Of a DNA stretch of 64,000 bases, positions 47,681 to 57,153 are shown one piece after another (position 1 is the stretch's first letter; every line of letters starts with the position of its first letter). Origin of the DNA: Methylomonas subterranea (GTDB lineage Bacteria; Pseudomonadota; Gammaproteobacteria; Methylococcales; Methylomonadaceae). The position numbers were made by a program, and so were the translations under genes. The notes under the pieces were generated by a model that was not told the DNA's origin, ran no database searches, and saw nothing but the letters and a program-made list of their open reading frames with translations. The DNA lies in assembly GCF_024505185.1 (NCBI RefSeq), contig NZ_JANIBJ010000003.1, forward strand, positions 116,746 to 180,745, read 5' to 3'.

Positions 47681-48397
47681 ATGCCGCAAACGGGACACAC
47701 TCTCGCTCCACATCGCTGCCGCGACTGCGCAAAAGCAAAGCATTGTCTGGCGGACGAACTGATCGGCCAGCCGTCCATCCCACCCATTCCGATTCAAAAC
47801 ACCATACTGCCGAAGGGCCGCTATATTTATCATCAGGGCGACGGGGTAAAAAATCTGTTCTTCGTAAAATCCGGTTCCGTCAAAATCGCCTACAACAACG
47901 AACAGGGCGACCAACAGATTATTAACTTTTACTTCCCGGGCGATTTAATAGGGCTGGCGGTATTGAATCACGGCCAGCATTCCGCCTCCGCCGTAACCCT
48001 TGAAAAGTCGGTGATCTGCGCTTTTCCCATCGGCTTTATCAGGACACATTGCGAAAAACTGCCTAATTTACTCAGCGACATACTGAAACGATGCGACGCC
48101 GAGATCAAGCACCGGCATGAAACGCTGTTGAGCAGTCATCAATGCATCGCCAGCAAACGCCTGGGCGACTTCTTGCTTGAGCTGATAGTCCGGCTAGGCC
48201 TTAGCCGCAAACAGCCGGTGTTATTGCATTTACCCATGTCCCGCGCCGATATGGCCAATTACCTGGGATTGGCGCCGGAGACCGTCAGCAGGGTGTTATC
48301 CAAATACCAAAAGCACGGGCTTATTTTGGCCAAAAAGCAAAACATCCAAATCAACGACCTCGAGCAACTTACTGCCTTTGTAAGACAAGCCGTTTAA
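47681..48397 (+). CDS. fnr: FNR-type oxygen-sensing transcriptional regulator
   Basis: The 238-aa Crp/Fnr protein carries CRDCAKAKHC near the N terminus and a fourth Cys in SVICAFP, the four ligands of an oxygen-labile [4Fe-4S] cluster. The cyclic-nucleotide-type beta barrel (FVKSGSVKIAYNN) precedes a helix-turn-helix (MSRADMANYLGLAPETVSRVLSKY) whose ETVSR reads TTGAT-type half-sites. Two perfect and one related site occur in this window. GGGAGG precedes the ATG. Confidence 0.94.
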   Translation: MPQTGHTLAPHRCRDCAKAKHCLADELIGQPSIPPIPIQNTILPKGRYIYHQGDGVKNLFFVKSGSVKIAYNNEQGDQQIINFYFPGDLIGLAVLNHGQHSASAVTLEKSVICAFPIGFIRTHCEKLPNLLSDILKRCDAEIKHRHETLLSSHQCIASKRLGDFLLELIVRLGLSRKQPVLLHLPMSRADMANYLGLAPETVSRVLSKYQKHGLILAKKQNIQINDLEQLTAFVRQAV

Positions 48398-48464
48398 AAA
48401 GTCGCGAAATGCAAGACTTCAATTCAGCGAAAGATTGCTCTGCCGTCCGCCCGAGCCGCAAATT

Positions 48465-49574
48465 TCATTTGATACAGCGACACCGGCCACTAAGGCCGAG
48501 GGGCGGCCTGGGCATCCGCGGCCGTAACGTCAATAACCGAGCGAAAACCGAATTCAAGTCGCCGGCCAATAGCGACTTGATATCCGCCGCGCGCCAGTTC
48601 GGATTCCGCTGTAGCAACAGCGCCGCCAGACCCGCGACACGCGGGCTTGCAAAGGAACTGCCGGTCATGAAATCGTAGGCTTCATGCGGCACCGTGGTCA
48701 GAATATCCAGGCCGGGCGCGATAATTTCAGCCCTGTCGGTTTCGTCGCCCCTGCCGACAGCCAAAACGCCCGAGACATTCGCCGGAAAGCCATCCGCCCG
48801 CCCCCTGGCCGGCAGGGCCGCGACGATAATGATGTCTTTTGCCAGTGCGGCCGTTATCAACTGCCGCACCAAGGGATCTTCCGGACCGGCCAAGCTCAGA
48901 TTGATAATGTGGCTATGCATGCGCATGGCCCGATTGAGCGCAACCGCCAATGTAAAGCTATTGCAGCGCGCCGAGATAATCCCGGCAACGGCGGTGCCGT
49001 GAACATCCGCCAGATCATGATCGGCGGGTTCCGGCGCCACATTCTCGAAATGTGTGATCTGGCCTTGCAAATCAGGGTGATCGAGATCGACCCCGCTGTC
49101 GAGCAACGCCACGCGTATGCCCCTGCCGGTAACCGCTTTATGCAGCTCGCTTATCCCAAGCGCCTTGAAACCCGACTGCAAGGACAAATAAGGATCGCCA
49201 GCGGGCCCGATGGCCGACTCCGCCCGCGTCTCGAAGGTTTGCATGCGTTGTACCAGGGCAACCTGGTCATCTTCCCGTAATCTGGACATCACCTGTTGCA
49301 GCGGATAGCGCACGGGAACTTCATACACCACGCAGCTGACGCAGAGTTCGGTCACCGGCCACTGGGCGATCAGTTGCAGGCGATGCCGATCCGCCAATTG
49401 TTCCGCCGCGCGCTCGCTCCAACCGGAGTTACCGTATCGACCGCGAACCCGGTAGCCATCCAGGGCATTGCCGGCCAGTGAGCGATTGATGGTTTTATCG
49501 ACAAAAGCCACCACCAGCCAGCGGTTTTTCTTCGGCGACTTGATAACTATGGTCTCCGGGCCCCCCCGTAACAA
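48465..49574 (-). CDS. Degenerate subtilisin-like serine peptidase (S8), possible pseudogene
   Basis: Catalytic residues of a subtilase remain: Asp in LLDSGVDLDHPD, His in DVHGTAVAGII, Ser in MTGSSFASPRVAG. However, GIISAR runs directly into CNSFTLAVALN, so the ~35 residues normally lying between the His block and the next helix appear to be missing in frame. The usual oxyanion Asn (GN) is also absent, which may be a subfamily trait. No ATG or signal peptide exists; the frame opens at a TTG beside a G7 tract, with a stop just upstream. Function is doubtful. Confidence 0.6.
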   Translation of the reverse strand: MLRGGPETIVIKSPKKNRWLVVAFVDKTINRSLAGNALDGYRVRGRYGNSGWSERAAEQLADRHRLQLIAQWPVTELCVSCVVYEVPVRYPLQQVMSRLREDDQVALVQRMQTFETRAESAIGPAGDPYLSLQSGFKALGISELHKAVTGRGIRVALLDSGVDLDHPDLQGQITHFENVAPEPADHDLADVHGTAVAGIISARCNSFTLAVALNRAMRMHSHIINLSLAGPEDPLVRQLITAALAKDIIIVAALPARGRADGFPANVSGVLAVGRGDETDRAEIIAPGLDILTTVPHEAYDFMTGSSFASPRVAGLAALLLQRNPNWRAADIKSLLAGDLNSVFARLLTLRPRMPRPPLGLSGRCRCIK

Positions 49575-49862
49575 AACCCCGCCTTCCGCAATTTAAGCTC
49601 CGCCAAAAATCCTTTGCCGCAATGGCCGCCGGCGCAGAATCGTTCGTCCCAAGTCAAACGGGACGAACGGAAAACCCTTGTCATCCGAAACACGGCAGTT
49701 TCTCCCAATCACTCCCCAGGCGACTGAACTTTCGCGTTTTGAATTGACATCGGTCATGTGCCGAAAAAATCCGTTTGCTACTTTAGTAACCGGAAACGCA
49801 AAACGCTTCCAATTCACGCCCCCCACCCCACCGTATTGCGAGCGATATAAGGAGATTCAGAC

Positions 49863-50711
49863 ATGAAAACCACTGACCAAACCTGCCTAATCTTAAGTTC
49901 ACTAGCGCTGGCCGCCTTCTCAAATGCCCATGCGGCCGTTCAAACCATCAATTTCGACACCGACTCAGCGGGCAACCCCATTAACGCCCCAAGCCTGTTT
50001 TCGGCGGCCACGCCGTTAACCGATTTATATGCCGGTAAAGGCGTCAGCTTCTCCGCGCTGAGCCGCACAGCCCAAACCAGTCTAGTTACCCGCGACGGCA
50101 TTGAAAGCACTCAATCCGTCAACGTGATAAACCCCAGTGCCAGCGGCATGGGTGCGATACTGAACGAAGGCGCGAACTTCGGTAACAACGCCAGGAGCGG
50201 CGATAACTTTTTGGCGTTCAATAGTCAATCGGCTGCTTCCAGTAACTTTTGGCGCATCAGTTTCGACGATCCTATCGGTTATTTCGGCATTTCCTACAGC
50301 AACGGCAGTACCTCGAATTACCAATATCTGAACTTCCAGGCTTATGACGTCAACGGCTCCTTGATCGGCAGCAGTTCCAACAACTATCTGGGAAACTACA
50401 GCTACTATCAAACGAACTATTTTACCAATGCCTTCAAAAGCGGCACCGAGATCAGTTATATCGATATAGGGCAGGGCTTGAATTGTTGCGGTAATAACCT
50501 GAATACCAGCCTGAAAGGCGACAATTGGGCGCTGAGCTTCGACGATTTGATTTTCGGCGACTATGCCGACGCACCCTACTATGTCTACAATTTATCCGGG
50601 AACGGTTACTACGTACCCTTACCCGGCGCCGTTTGGCTGATGCTGTCCGGCCTGCTAGGCGTGTTTTCCAATCAATTTCGCCGCTCGCGAGCTTTCCGTC
50701 TGCCTGGCTGA
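49863..50711 (+). CDS. Secreted protein with VPLP/PEP-CTERM-type sorting signal
   Basis: The 282-aa protein has an N-terminal signal peptide (CLILSSLALAAFSNAHA), an Asn/Ser/Tyr-rich beta region, and a C-terminal tripartite signal: VPLPGAVWLMLSGLLGVF then RRSR. This is the VPLPA class of PEP-CTERM signals processed by an exosortase, which is not in this window. Such proteins are linked to extracellular matrix. AAGGAG precedes the ATG. The binding target is unknown. Confidence 0.88.
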   Translation: MKTTDQTCLILSSLALAAFSNAHAAVQTINFDTDSAGNPINAPSLFSAATPLTDLYAGKGVSFSALSRTAQTSLVTRDGIESTQSVNVINPSASGMGAILNEGANFGNNARSGDNFLAFNSQSAASSNFWRISFDDPIGYFGISYSNGSTSNYQYLNFQAYDVNGSLIGSSSNNYLGNYSYYQTNYFTNAFKSGTEISYIDIGQGLNCCGNNLNTSLKGDNWALSFDDLIFGDYADAPYYVYNLSGNGYYVPLPGAVWLMLSGLLGVFSNQFRRSRAFRLPG

Positions 50712-50868
50712 TGAAAAGTAGCCTGGTCGGAGCGCGGTACTCCGACCGGGCCGAATCGGCGGACGCTATTCAATTCGAATGGTCGCGCCCACTGAATCTC
50801 CAGGCTTCTCAATGCCGCACCCGCTGTTTCGGCCCGGCATGACAGGTTTTTACCGATAACCGGGAGCG

Positions 50869-51402
50869 CTATTTTTTGATTTTGACCGTTTCCAACTTGG
50901 CGGCGAATTGTGCCGACCACACCCCAAAATAAGCGCCCAGGGCAATGGAGATGCAAACCAATACCAGGGGATTACCCGGAGATATCCCCAACAACACGTC
51001 GTGCGCCAAGGTATCCGGCGTTTGCAACAAATAGCCAAACACACAGGAATAGCCCAAAACACTGGCCGGAATCGCCGCAAACCTCGGAAAATGCGCCGCC
51101 ATGCACATCACCCAGACAGTCTCAATCACAGCCAAGGCCGCCATCAAAGGCACGCCCAAGGCGGTATCCGGCGCGATATTGGCGATGATCAAGGCTCCAA
51201 TCCAACCCATCAGCGCGCCAAAGCTACCGCAAACCAATATATTGGTCAGGGCTGCCTTGTCGGCGCCCAGCAGGAAAAATGCCGCCCAGGCAATGGTTGA
51301 AACCCAAATCAAAAACAGACCGCTGGCTGGACCCACGGCAAAAAACGCCATGACGCCGGCAAGCAGGGCAATGCTGGTGGAAAGTGCTGTCAATTTATCC
51401 AT
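50869..51402 (-). CDS. DUF1097 membrane protein
   Basis: A 177-aa protein with about six hydrophobic segments, including VGPASGLFLIWVSTIAWAAFFLLG (shown for its pattern), FGALMGWIGALI and FPRFAAIPASVLGYSCVFGYLL. It matches the DUF1097 pattern, whose function is unknown (relatives include YcdZ-like proteins). GGAGAC stands before the ATG. It stands alone. Confidence 0.8.
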   Translation of the reverse strand: MDKLTALSTSIALLAGVMAFFAVGPASGLFLIWVSTIAWAAFFLLGADKAALTNILVCGSFGALMGWIGALIIANIAPDTALGVPLMAALAVIETVWVMCMAAHFPRFAAIPASVLGYSCVFGYLLQTPDTLAHDVLLGISPGNPLVLVCISIALGAYFGVWSAQFAAKLETVKIKK

Positions 51403-51806
51403 GGAACTCGTCTCCTAAATTACCTCATTAAAATTTGGCCGCTGGATTTTACGTTGAGGCGACCCGAACAAACCCAGCCGTTTGCCGGCCGGACCCGCCA
51501 AGCAAATCCGACCGAACCCGGATGTTACCAGATAATATTCCGGCCGGCCGATTTCCATCTCGCCGATAAACCCCGGCTGGCCGAGGCTTGGCGGGGAACG
51601 AATCCTGTGCACATTCAGCGCCGCGCGGGCGCGTTCGTCAAGTCCTATTGCGTATCTATACTATAGTTTTTACACGAAGCCGCCGACTCCAGCCCACCGA
51701 AATATCTATCCGATGTGGAACGCCTCAGACAAACAACAGTGGACGACCGGCGGTTTGAGCAATTTTTCCATTCAATATCGGGCATTTGCATGCCAAGGAG
51801 AGTTTC
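51403..51806. other. Intergenic region upstream of the lipoprotein hydrolase gene
   Basis: About 400 bases without a credible gene. GC-rich, partly palindromic stretches occur (for example around CCGGCCGGCC at 51540-51550). TATACT/TATAGT near 51657-51667 could be a -10 for the downstream gene, but no good -35 is visible. Confidence 0.4.
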
Positions 51807-53093
51807 ATGTCACTATTCAGGGCAATATCATGGCCGGCTTTTAGCCTTGCCGCCGGCTTGCTGAGCGGTTGCGCTTCCAACGAAATCTACCGCGGCGATT
51901 ACACGCTTTGCAGCGTTACACCCGGCAATCCCTGCGAGCAAAACTCGCTACATCTTTATAACGACGGGGCCGCCAATGAATACACGCTCGGATTTGTCGA
52001 AATCGACGACCAGGGCCAAATGCGCGACCGTAAACAAATGCAGGCCCTACTGGATACGCTCTACCAAAAAGCCGCCAAGGAGAGCATTCTGTTGACGGTC
52101 TTCGTGCATGGCTGGCACCACAATGCCCGCCCTGGCGACTCCAATATCGAAAGTTTCAAGGAAAATCTGGCTAGAATCAGCCAAGTGGAAAGTCAACGCA
52201 GTAAGGAGTTGGGCCGTCCGCCGCGTAAAATCGCCGGGGTTTATGTCGGCTGGCGCGGCGAATCTATCGATCTGGCGCCGTTCAATTACCTGACCTTCTG
52301 GGACCGCAAAAGCACGGCGCAAGATGTGGGCTACCTCGGCATTACCGAGTTGCTGGTCAAACTGGAGGAAATCGCCAACGTGCGTAATTCCATGACGCCG
52401 CCCATTAAAAGCCGGCTGGTGGTGATAGGCCACAGTTTCGGCGGCGCGGTTGTCTTCAGCGCCACTTCGCAAATTCTGGCCAGCCGTTTCGTCGACAGCC
52501 GGGAAAACAAAAGTTATACCGATAGCGCCAAGGGTTTCGGCGATCTGGTGGTGCTGCTGAATCCGGCCTTCGAAGCGCTGCGCTATGCGCCGTTCTACGA
52601 CTTGGCCCAGGCGCGTTGCAGTTACTTTCCGGACCAATTGCCGCGCTTGGCGATTTTGACTTCGGAAGCCGACGACGCTACCGGCATCCTGTTTCCGCTG
52701 GGCCGCATATTCTCAACCGTATTCGAAACCCACGGCGATATCGAACGCAACGATTGCAATCTGCCGCTGTCGCTGGATGAAGGCAAGGCCGACCGCGCCA
52801 CGGTAGGCCATTACCCGCCCTTGATCAGCCACGCCTTAACGCCGGTGGCCGACGCGCAAAACTTGCAACGGGCCAGCTATGAAAACATGAAACACCTGTG
52901 GAGCACCCAAACCCCGGGCGGAAGCACCCAATACGGCTCAACCGTGCTGACGCACCTGAACAAAACCAGTCCGCGCAATCCCTATCTGAATATTCGGGTC
53001 GACGAAAGCATCATCGCCGATCATAACGACGTGTTTAACGAAAAGGTCATGGAATTCATTCGACTGTTGATAAGTCTTTCCACGGACGATTGA
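51807..53093 (+). CDS. Lipoprotein with alpha/beta-hydrolase domain
   Basis: The 428-aa protein has a lipoprotein signal (AFSLAAGLLSGC, lipobox LLSGC with Cys ~24). An alpha/beta-hydrolase core follows, with VFVHGWHHNA, GVYVGWRGES and the nucleophile elbow VVIGHSFGGAVV. The family resembles DUF900-like hydrolases; the substrate is unknown. The ATG at 51807 is chosen because AAGGAGAG lies just before it; a start seven codons upstream has no ribosome site. Confidence 0.82.
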   Translation: MSLFRAISWPAFSLAAGLLSGCASNEIYRGDYTLCSVTPGNPCEQNSLHLYNDGAANEYTLGFVEIDDQGQMRDRKQMQALLDTLYQKAAKESILLTVFVHGWHHNARPGDSNIESFKENLARISQVESQRSKELGRPPRKIAGVYVGWRGESIDLAPFNYLTFWDRKSTAQDVGYLGITELLVKLEEIANVRNSMTPPIKSRLVVIGHSFGGAVVFSATSQILASRFVDSRENKSYTDSAKGFGDLVVLLNPAFEALRYAPFYDLAQARCSYFPDQLPRLAILTSEADDATGILFPLGRIFSTVFETHGDIERNDCNLPLSLDEGKADRATVGHYPPLISHALTPVADAQNLQRASYENMKHLWSTQTPGGSTQYGSTVLTHLNKTSPRNPYLNIRVDESIIADHNDVFNEKVMEFIRLLISLSTDD

Positions 53094-53149
53094 TGCGTGG
53101 TGACCTTGGGGCGGCGCAAAACCCGGCAACACCGAAAGATTGCGCGCAT

Positions 53150-53176
53150 AAAAAAGCCCACCGCTTGGTGGGCTTT
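53150..53176 (+). terminator. Rho-independent terminator after the lipoprotein hydrolase gene
   Basis: Stem GCCCACC / GGTGGGC with a 4-nt loop, preceded by A-rich sequence and followed by TTT and, a little later, T5. It lies about 55 bases after the stop. Confidence 0.85.
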
Positions 53177-53180
53177 CGTC

Positions 53181-53562
53181 CGTTTTTATTTTTATGTTTT
53201 GGGTGGACGCCCGCCAAAGGTATGACGGGTTAATAGCCAGCGCTTATTATTATTGCTATACCGGATAGCCGGTCGCTTTCCTTCCTCCTCATCTCGAAAG
53301 AAATCTTCTTTCAAGAACCTCTACCTTTTTTCAAGGTGGGCGTAGTGTATTTTAAAAAAACGCCTTTGTCCAGAAAAACCGCGACAATTTGTCGCACCGC
53401 TAATTCCACAAAAACCAACAACAACCGGGAACTTGCAGAGCGGTGCAATTTACCTGAAAACGCAGCTTGGTTAAAGCATTTTTGCCAATTTTTTTGGCAT
53501 CGAAAACCGCTTGTACAAATAGTGCGCGGATGGTCGGGCCGAGCCTTAAAACGGCCGTCGGA
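53181..53562. other. A/T-rich intergenic region before nifQ
   Basis: About 380 bases between the hydrolase terminator and the 3' end of nifQ. Several small hairpins are present (GAAAGAA/TTCTTTC near 53296; ACCTTTTTTCAAGGT near 53320; GCCAATTTTTTTGGC near 53484). The last could help end the nif transcript. No gene was recognised. Confidence 0.4.
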
Positions 53563-54144
53563 TTATTCCTCCGGCCCGAAACACCGAGGGTAATCCTGGC
53601 ATACTTCGCAGGACGGCGCGCGGCAGACATAAAGGCCTTCGGCTTCGCAGAGTTGTTTGTATAAAAATTTCTTCCACTTCATATCCTTGTGGTTACGTTC
53701 CGCCAGACCTGGGAAGTTGTGCTTTAACAGGGCGGTCAGTTCCGGCCGGCTCCACAGACCCAGATCCTGCCAGAGATGATCGCTGCCCAAACACGCGGCC
53801 ACGATGATGGCAATCAGCCATTCGGTTTCGGCGCACTCGGCCGCGGAAAATTGCCGCAGCAATTGTTCCAGATCCTGCTTTTCCAGCATGCGGCTAAAAT
53901 CCGTGTTCCTCCCGGAAGGCGCACACTCGCTTAATTCATGGCCGGTAAAACGTTGGTCCAACAATTGCAGGAATTGGTCGGCATTCAAGCCCAGCCTGTC
54001 GGGCAAGACCCCCTCGCCCACCAGCCAACTGGCAATGATTTGCGCCAGCCAGACGCTATTGGCCGAACCATCGCTGGATGCCAGCAAATCGTCATAATGT
54101 TGTTGACGGGTAAGTGCCGGAGATAATTTGACTTGAGCTTGCAT
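53563..54144 (-). CDS. nifQ: NifQ, molybdenum donor for FeMo-co synthesis
   Basis: NifQ carries a Mo-Fe-S cluster and delivers molybdenum to NifEN/NifH. The 193-aa protein ends with the family signature CRAPSCEVCQDYPRC, preceded by MKWKKFLYKQLCEAEG. The ATG at 54144 is used (MQAQVKL); the longer frame adds an unrelated leader. It is the last gene of the nif group, 80 bases after the FeSII-like ferredoxin. Confidence 0.93.
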   Translation of the reverse strand: MQAQVKLSPALTRQQHYDDLLASSDGSANSVWLAQIIASWLVGEGVLPDRLGLNADQFLQLLDQRFTGHELSECAPSGRNTDFSRMLEKQDLEQLLRQFSAAECAETEWLIAIIVAACLGSDHLWQDLGLWSRPELTALLKHNFPGLAERNHKDMKWKKFLYKQLCEAEGLYVCRAPSCEVCQDYPRCFGPEE

Positions 54145-54224
54145 GGCCGCGCCCTCGCTGGTCAGACATGTCGCACCGGTTACGCATGGGTATGCTGCAA
54201 GGCCAGCGAGACATGCTGAAAGAA

Positions 54225-54575
54225 TTAATACTCGACGCGTATATCTTCGTCGCGCACGATCATTTGACAAGCCAGACGCCACTCGGACGGCAGGTCATCC
54301 ACGATCATTTGTTCCAATTCCGCCTGGGTTATCTTGCCCAATTGTTTCAGAACGGTTTTTTCCTTCTCGGTTAATGGACCACCCATGCGCTGCAATTTGT
54401 TGTCGATGCTGGAAACCTTAACTACACAGGTGCCGCATTCGCCGTCTTCGCATTCGAAATTGATGGGAATTTTGTTTTCCAGCGCCAGCTTCAAAACCGT
54501 TTGCGTGTGGCTGCCGGCCACGGCGTAGACGGTTTTATCGCGATATTCCGGGCTGGTAAATGTTACTAAAGCCAT
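54225..54575 (-). CDS. [2Fe-2S] ferredoxin resembling Shethna protein II (FeSII)
   Basis: The 116-aa ferredoxin has CEDGECGTCVVK and RLACQ as cluster ligands. Its overall pattern fits Azotobacter FeSII: FTSPEYR start, VYAVAGSHTQTVL, LTEKEKTVLKQLGK, then DLPSEWRLACQMIVRDED. FeSII locks nitrogenase in an oxygen-stable complex. The resemblance is from memory, not from alignment. It sits 17 bases after another [2Fe-2S] ferredoxin gene and before nifQ. The ATG at 54575 is preceded by GAGG. Confidence 0.85.
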   Translation of the reverse strand: MALVTFTSPEYRDKTVYAVAGSHTQTVLKLALENKIPINFECEDGECGTCVVKVSSIDNKLQRMGGPLTEKEKTVLKQLGKITQAELEQMIVDDLPSEWRLACQMIVRDEDIRVEY

Positions 54576-54592
54576 AATGAGTCCTCGGTTTA

Positions 54593-55078
<486 letters not shown>

Positions 55079-55138
55079 TCAACGCTGCATGGCCGGCGGC
55101 TAACGCACTTCAAGCGGCCTTAATCTGAAAGTCGTGCC

Positions 55139-55196
55139 GGGAGCTCCGCACAGTCGCCATTTGCAAGGCCATCATGGCGACGGTGCACCGCTCCCA
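55139..55196. repeat. Dispersed palindromic repeat, family B (copy 1)
   Basis: An imperfect ~58-bp palindrome: GGGAGC at one end, GCTCCC at the other, and a core GCACAGTCGCCATTTGCAA / GGCGACGGTGC. A second copy lies at the window end, from about 63954. Confidence 0.7.
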
Positions 55197-55279
55197 TGAG
55201 ACGGCCTTTAATTTGCCGGGGCCTTTGCCAGGCTTATGAGCGTTAGGAATGCAAACCTTATAACTTCGGCATTTGAATA

Positions 55280-55318
55280 CCCCTCACCCATTCCCTCTCC
55301 CGCAGGGAGAGGGAATGG
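55280..55318. repeat. Dispersed repeat, family A (copy 2)
   Basis: CCCCTCACCC is followed by the inverted repeat CCATTCCCTCTCCC / GGGAGAGGGAATGG. It lies about 90 bases from the family B copy, an association also seen at the window end. Confidence 0.65.
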
Positions 55319-55439
55319 CCTTGTTAAAGTCATTTCGAGCGCGCGTTCCTTACTCACATATTTCGCGGCGATGCGGCGTTTCACGCGCGTTGGATTTAAA
55401 GCCGCCGGCCGGCGCTTGGCATTTCCTGAGCGGAACGCC

Positions 55440-56720
55440 TCAGGTCAAATCGGCGAAATTGATCACCTTGGCTTCGCGCGTACCCATCAACTCCTGGGCC
55501 AGTTCCAGGCCGAAGGCCTTGCATTCGATGATTTCATCGTCGGTCGGGATCAATTTCACCCGCAAACCGGGAATCGGCACCCGCAGTTTCAAGCCGCGCA
55601 ACCTGTCTTCCACCAGACGCACGCCTTCGCCGGTCCAGCCGTAGGAACCGAACACGCCGCCCAGCTTGCCTTTCAGATTCACCACCGTCAGCGAGGACAA
55701 CAAGTCCCAGATCGGCTTGACCGCATCGCCGTTGATGGTGGGCGTGCCCAGAATCAGGCCGTCGGTTTCCTCGATCAAATCCACGAAGGGCGCTACTTCG
55801 CCGCCTTCCAGGTCGTACAGCGATACCCTTACCTGCGCAACCTGCATCGCGCCTTGATAAATCGCTTCCGCCATGCGCCGGGTATTGCCATAGGAACTGA
55901 TGTAAAAAATCACCAAGGTTTTTTGATGGTCGCTGATTTCGCTTTGCAGGGCCGGGCTGGACAGTTGCCGATAACGCTGGATATAGCGTTGCGGCCGATC
56001 GCGCAGAATCGGGCCGTGGGTGGGCGCAATCAGTTTCAACGGCAGAGGTTCTATCAATTCCAGCGCGTGCACCACGTATTCCTTGAACGGACGCATGATG
56101 TGAGCGTAGTAATATTCGAAGGAAAAGCGGAAGTCGCCGACCTGGTCGTTGTACAGACGGTTATCGCAAAAGTGGCAGCCGAACACGTCGCCGGAAAACA
56201 GCATGGCTTCTTCCGGCGCGTAGGTGCACTGGGTATCCGGCCAATGCAGGTAGGGAGTGTGTAGGAAACGCAGGCTGCGGTCGCCCAAGGACACCGAGTC
56301 GCCGGTCACCACCGGGGTGAAGCTCAATTCATCCTGCTTGAGCAGGCCCTTCAGCATGGATTGGGCTTTTTGCGAAATGAACAGCTGGGCTTGCGGAGCC
56401 CGCCGCATCAATTCCGGCAAGGCGCCGGTGTGATCGGGCTCCAGGTGATTCAGAACAATGACCTTGATTTCCGCATAGGCCGCCACGCTTTCCAGTCGAG
56501 CAAAAAAATCGTCGGCAAAGCCTTCCTTGACGGTATCGATAATTGCCACGCCCTCGCTGCCGCGAATGATATAGGCGTTATAACTGGTACCGTTGGCGGT
56601 TTTCAGAATGATGTCGAAGGTTCTCAGATTGGGATCCAGCGCCCCGATCCAATGCACCCGCTCCGATAAAGCCACGGCTTGAGGCGTGCCGTCGGCCGCT
56701 TCCAGCGTTACGGCGTTCAT
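55440..56720 (-). CDS. Flavodiiron protein (A-type flavoprotein)
   Basis: Flavodiiron proteins reduce O2 to water or NO to N2O in the cytoplasm. The 426-aa protein has a metallo-beta-lactamase domain with all expected iron ligands (NHLEPDHTG, FLHTPYLHWPD, LFSGDVFG, LIAPTHGP) and a C-terminal flavodoxin domain (YISSYGNTRRMAEAI). No rubredoxin domain is fused. The ATG at 56720 overlaps the nifO stop by 4 bases. Coupling to nif genes points to oxygen removal. Confidence 0.94.
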   Translation of the reverse strand: MNAVTLEAADGTPQAVALSERVHWIGALDPNLRTFDIILKTANGTSYNAYIIRGSEGVAIIDTVKEGFADDFFARLESVAAYAEIKVIVLNHLEPDHTGALPELMRRAPQAQLFISQKAQSMLKGLLKQDELSFTPVVTGDSVSLGDRSLRFLHTPYLHWPDTQCTYAPEEAMLFSGDVFGCHFCDNRLYNDQVGDFRFSFEYYYAHIMRPFKEYVVHALELIEPLPLKLIAPTHGPILRDRPQRYIQRYRQLSSPALQSEISDHQKTLVIFYISSYGNTRRMAEAIYQGAMQVAQVRVSLYDLEGGEVAPFVDLIEETDGLILGTPTINGDAVKPIWDLLSSLTVVNLKGKLGGVFGSYGWTGEGVRLVEDRLRGLKLRVPIPGLRVKLIPTDDEIIECKAFGLELAQELMGTREAKVINFADLT

Positions 56721-57148
56721 GGCTGGCAAGCCTTGGCCCGATGCAGTTTTGGGCAGGTTTCCAAATCGATTGCGGTATCAGGTTTCGCTTCCGCCAAACC
56801 TATCCAGGCATCGATGTTGTCGGCATCGAAACCCGCGCGCCTTCTGCCATCCACTTCCAGCAGCGGCCGCCGAATCAGTATCGGATTGGCTACCATCCAG
56901 TCGATGGCCTGGGATTCGGTTGCGCCGGCGGGATCGATTTCACCGCTTTTGATGGCCGGCGCGCTGGGATTGAACCATTGCGCTACCGGCAGATCGGCGA
57001 AAAACGAACGCAGGCGTTGCCTATTGTCCACCCAGGGATATTGCAACATATCGTGCACGATCAAAAGGTGGCCGGCCGACACCAATAGCTGTTTTTGCCG
57101 GGTATTGTTGAAACAACCCGGCTTTTCGTAGAAATGGATGATGGCCAT
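56717..57148 (-). CDS. nifO: NifO-like nitrogenase-associated protein (ArsC/Spx fold)
   Basis: The 143-aa thioredoxin-fold protein begins IIHFYEKPGCFNNTRQK, with one active-site Cys, and has NPILIRRPLLEVDGRRRAGFD, the arsenate-reductase-like block. In Azotobacter, nifO lies in the nifB-fdxN-nifO-nifQ operon; the same order is largely kept here. Its exact role is unknown, perhaps in molybdenum partition. Confidence 0.9.
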   Translation of the reverse strand: MAIIHFYEKPGCFNNTRQKQLLVSAGHLLIVHDMLQYPWVDNRQRLRSFFADLPVAQWFNPSAPAIKSGEIDPAGATESQAIDWMVANPILIRRPLLEVDGRRRAGFDADNIDAWIGLAEAKPDTAIDLETCPKLHRAKACQP

Positions 57149-57153
57149 GGCCG

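Noticed and set aside
49593..49826. Minus-strand frame just upstream of the subtilase, tested as its missing signal peptide
   Set aside because: It is in another frame, has no signal-peptide character, and no single shift in the G7 tract joins it sensibly.
51415..51666. Short frames on both strands in the gap before the lipoprotein hydrolase gene
   Set aside because: No ribosome site, no domain, and overlapping frames on both strands of GC-rich palindromic sequence.
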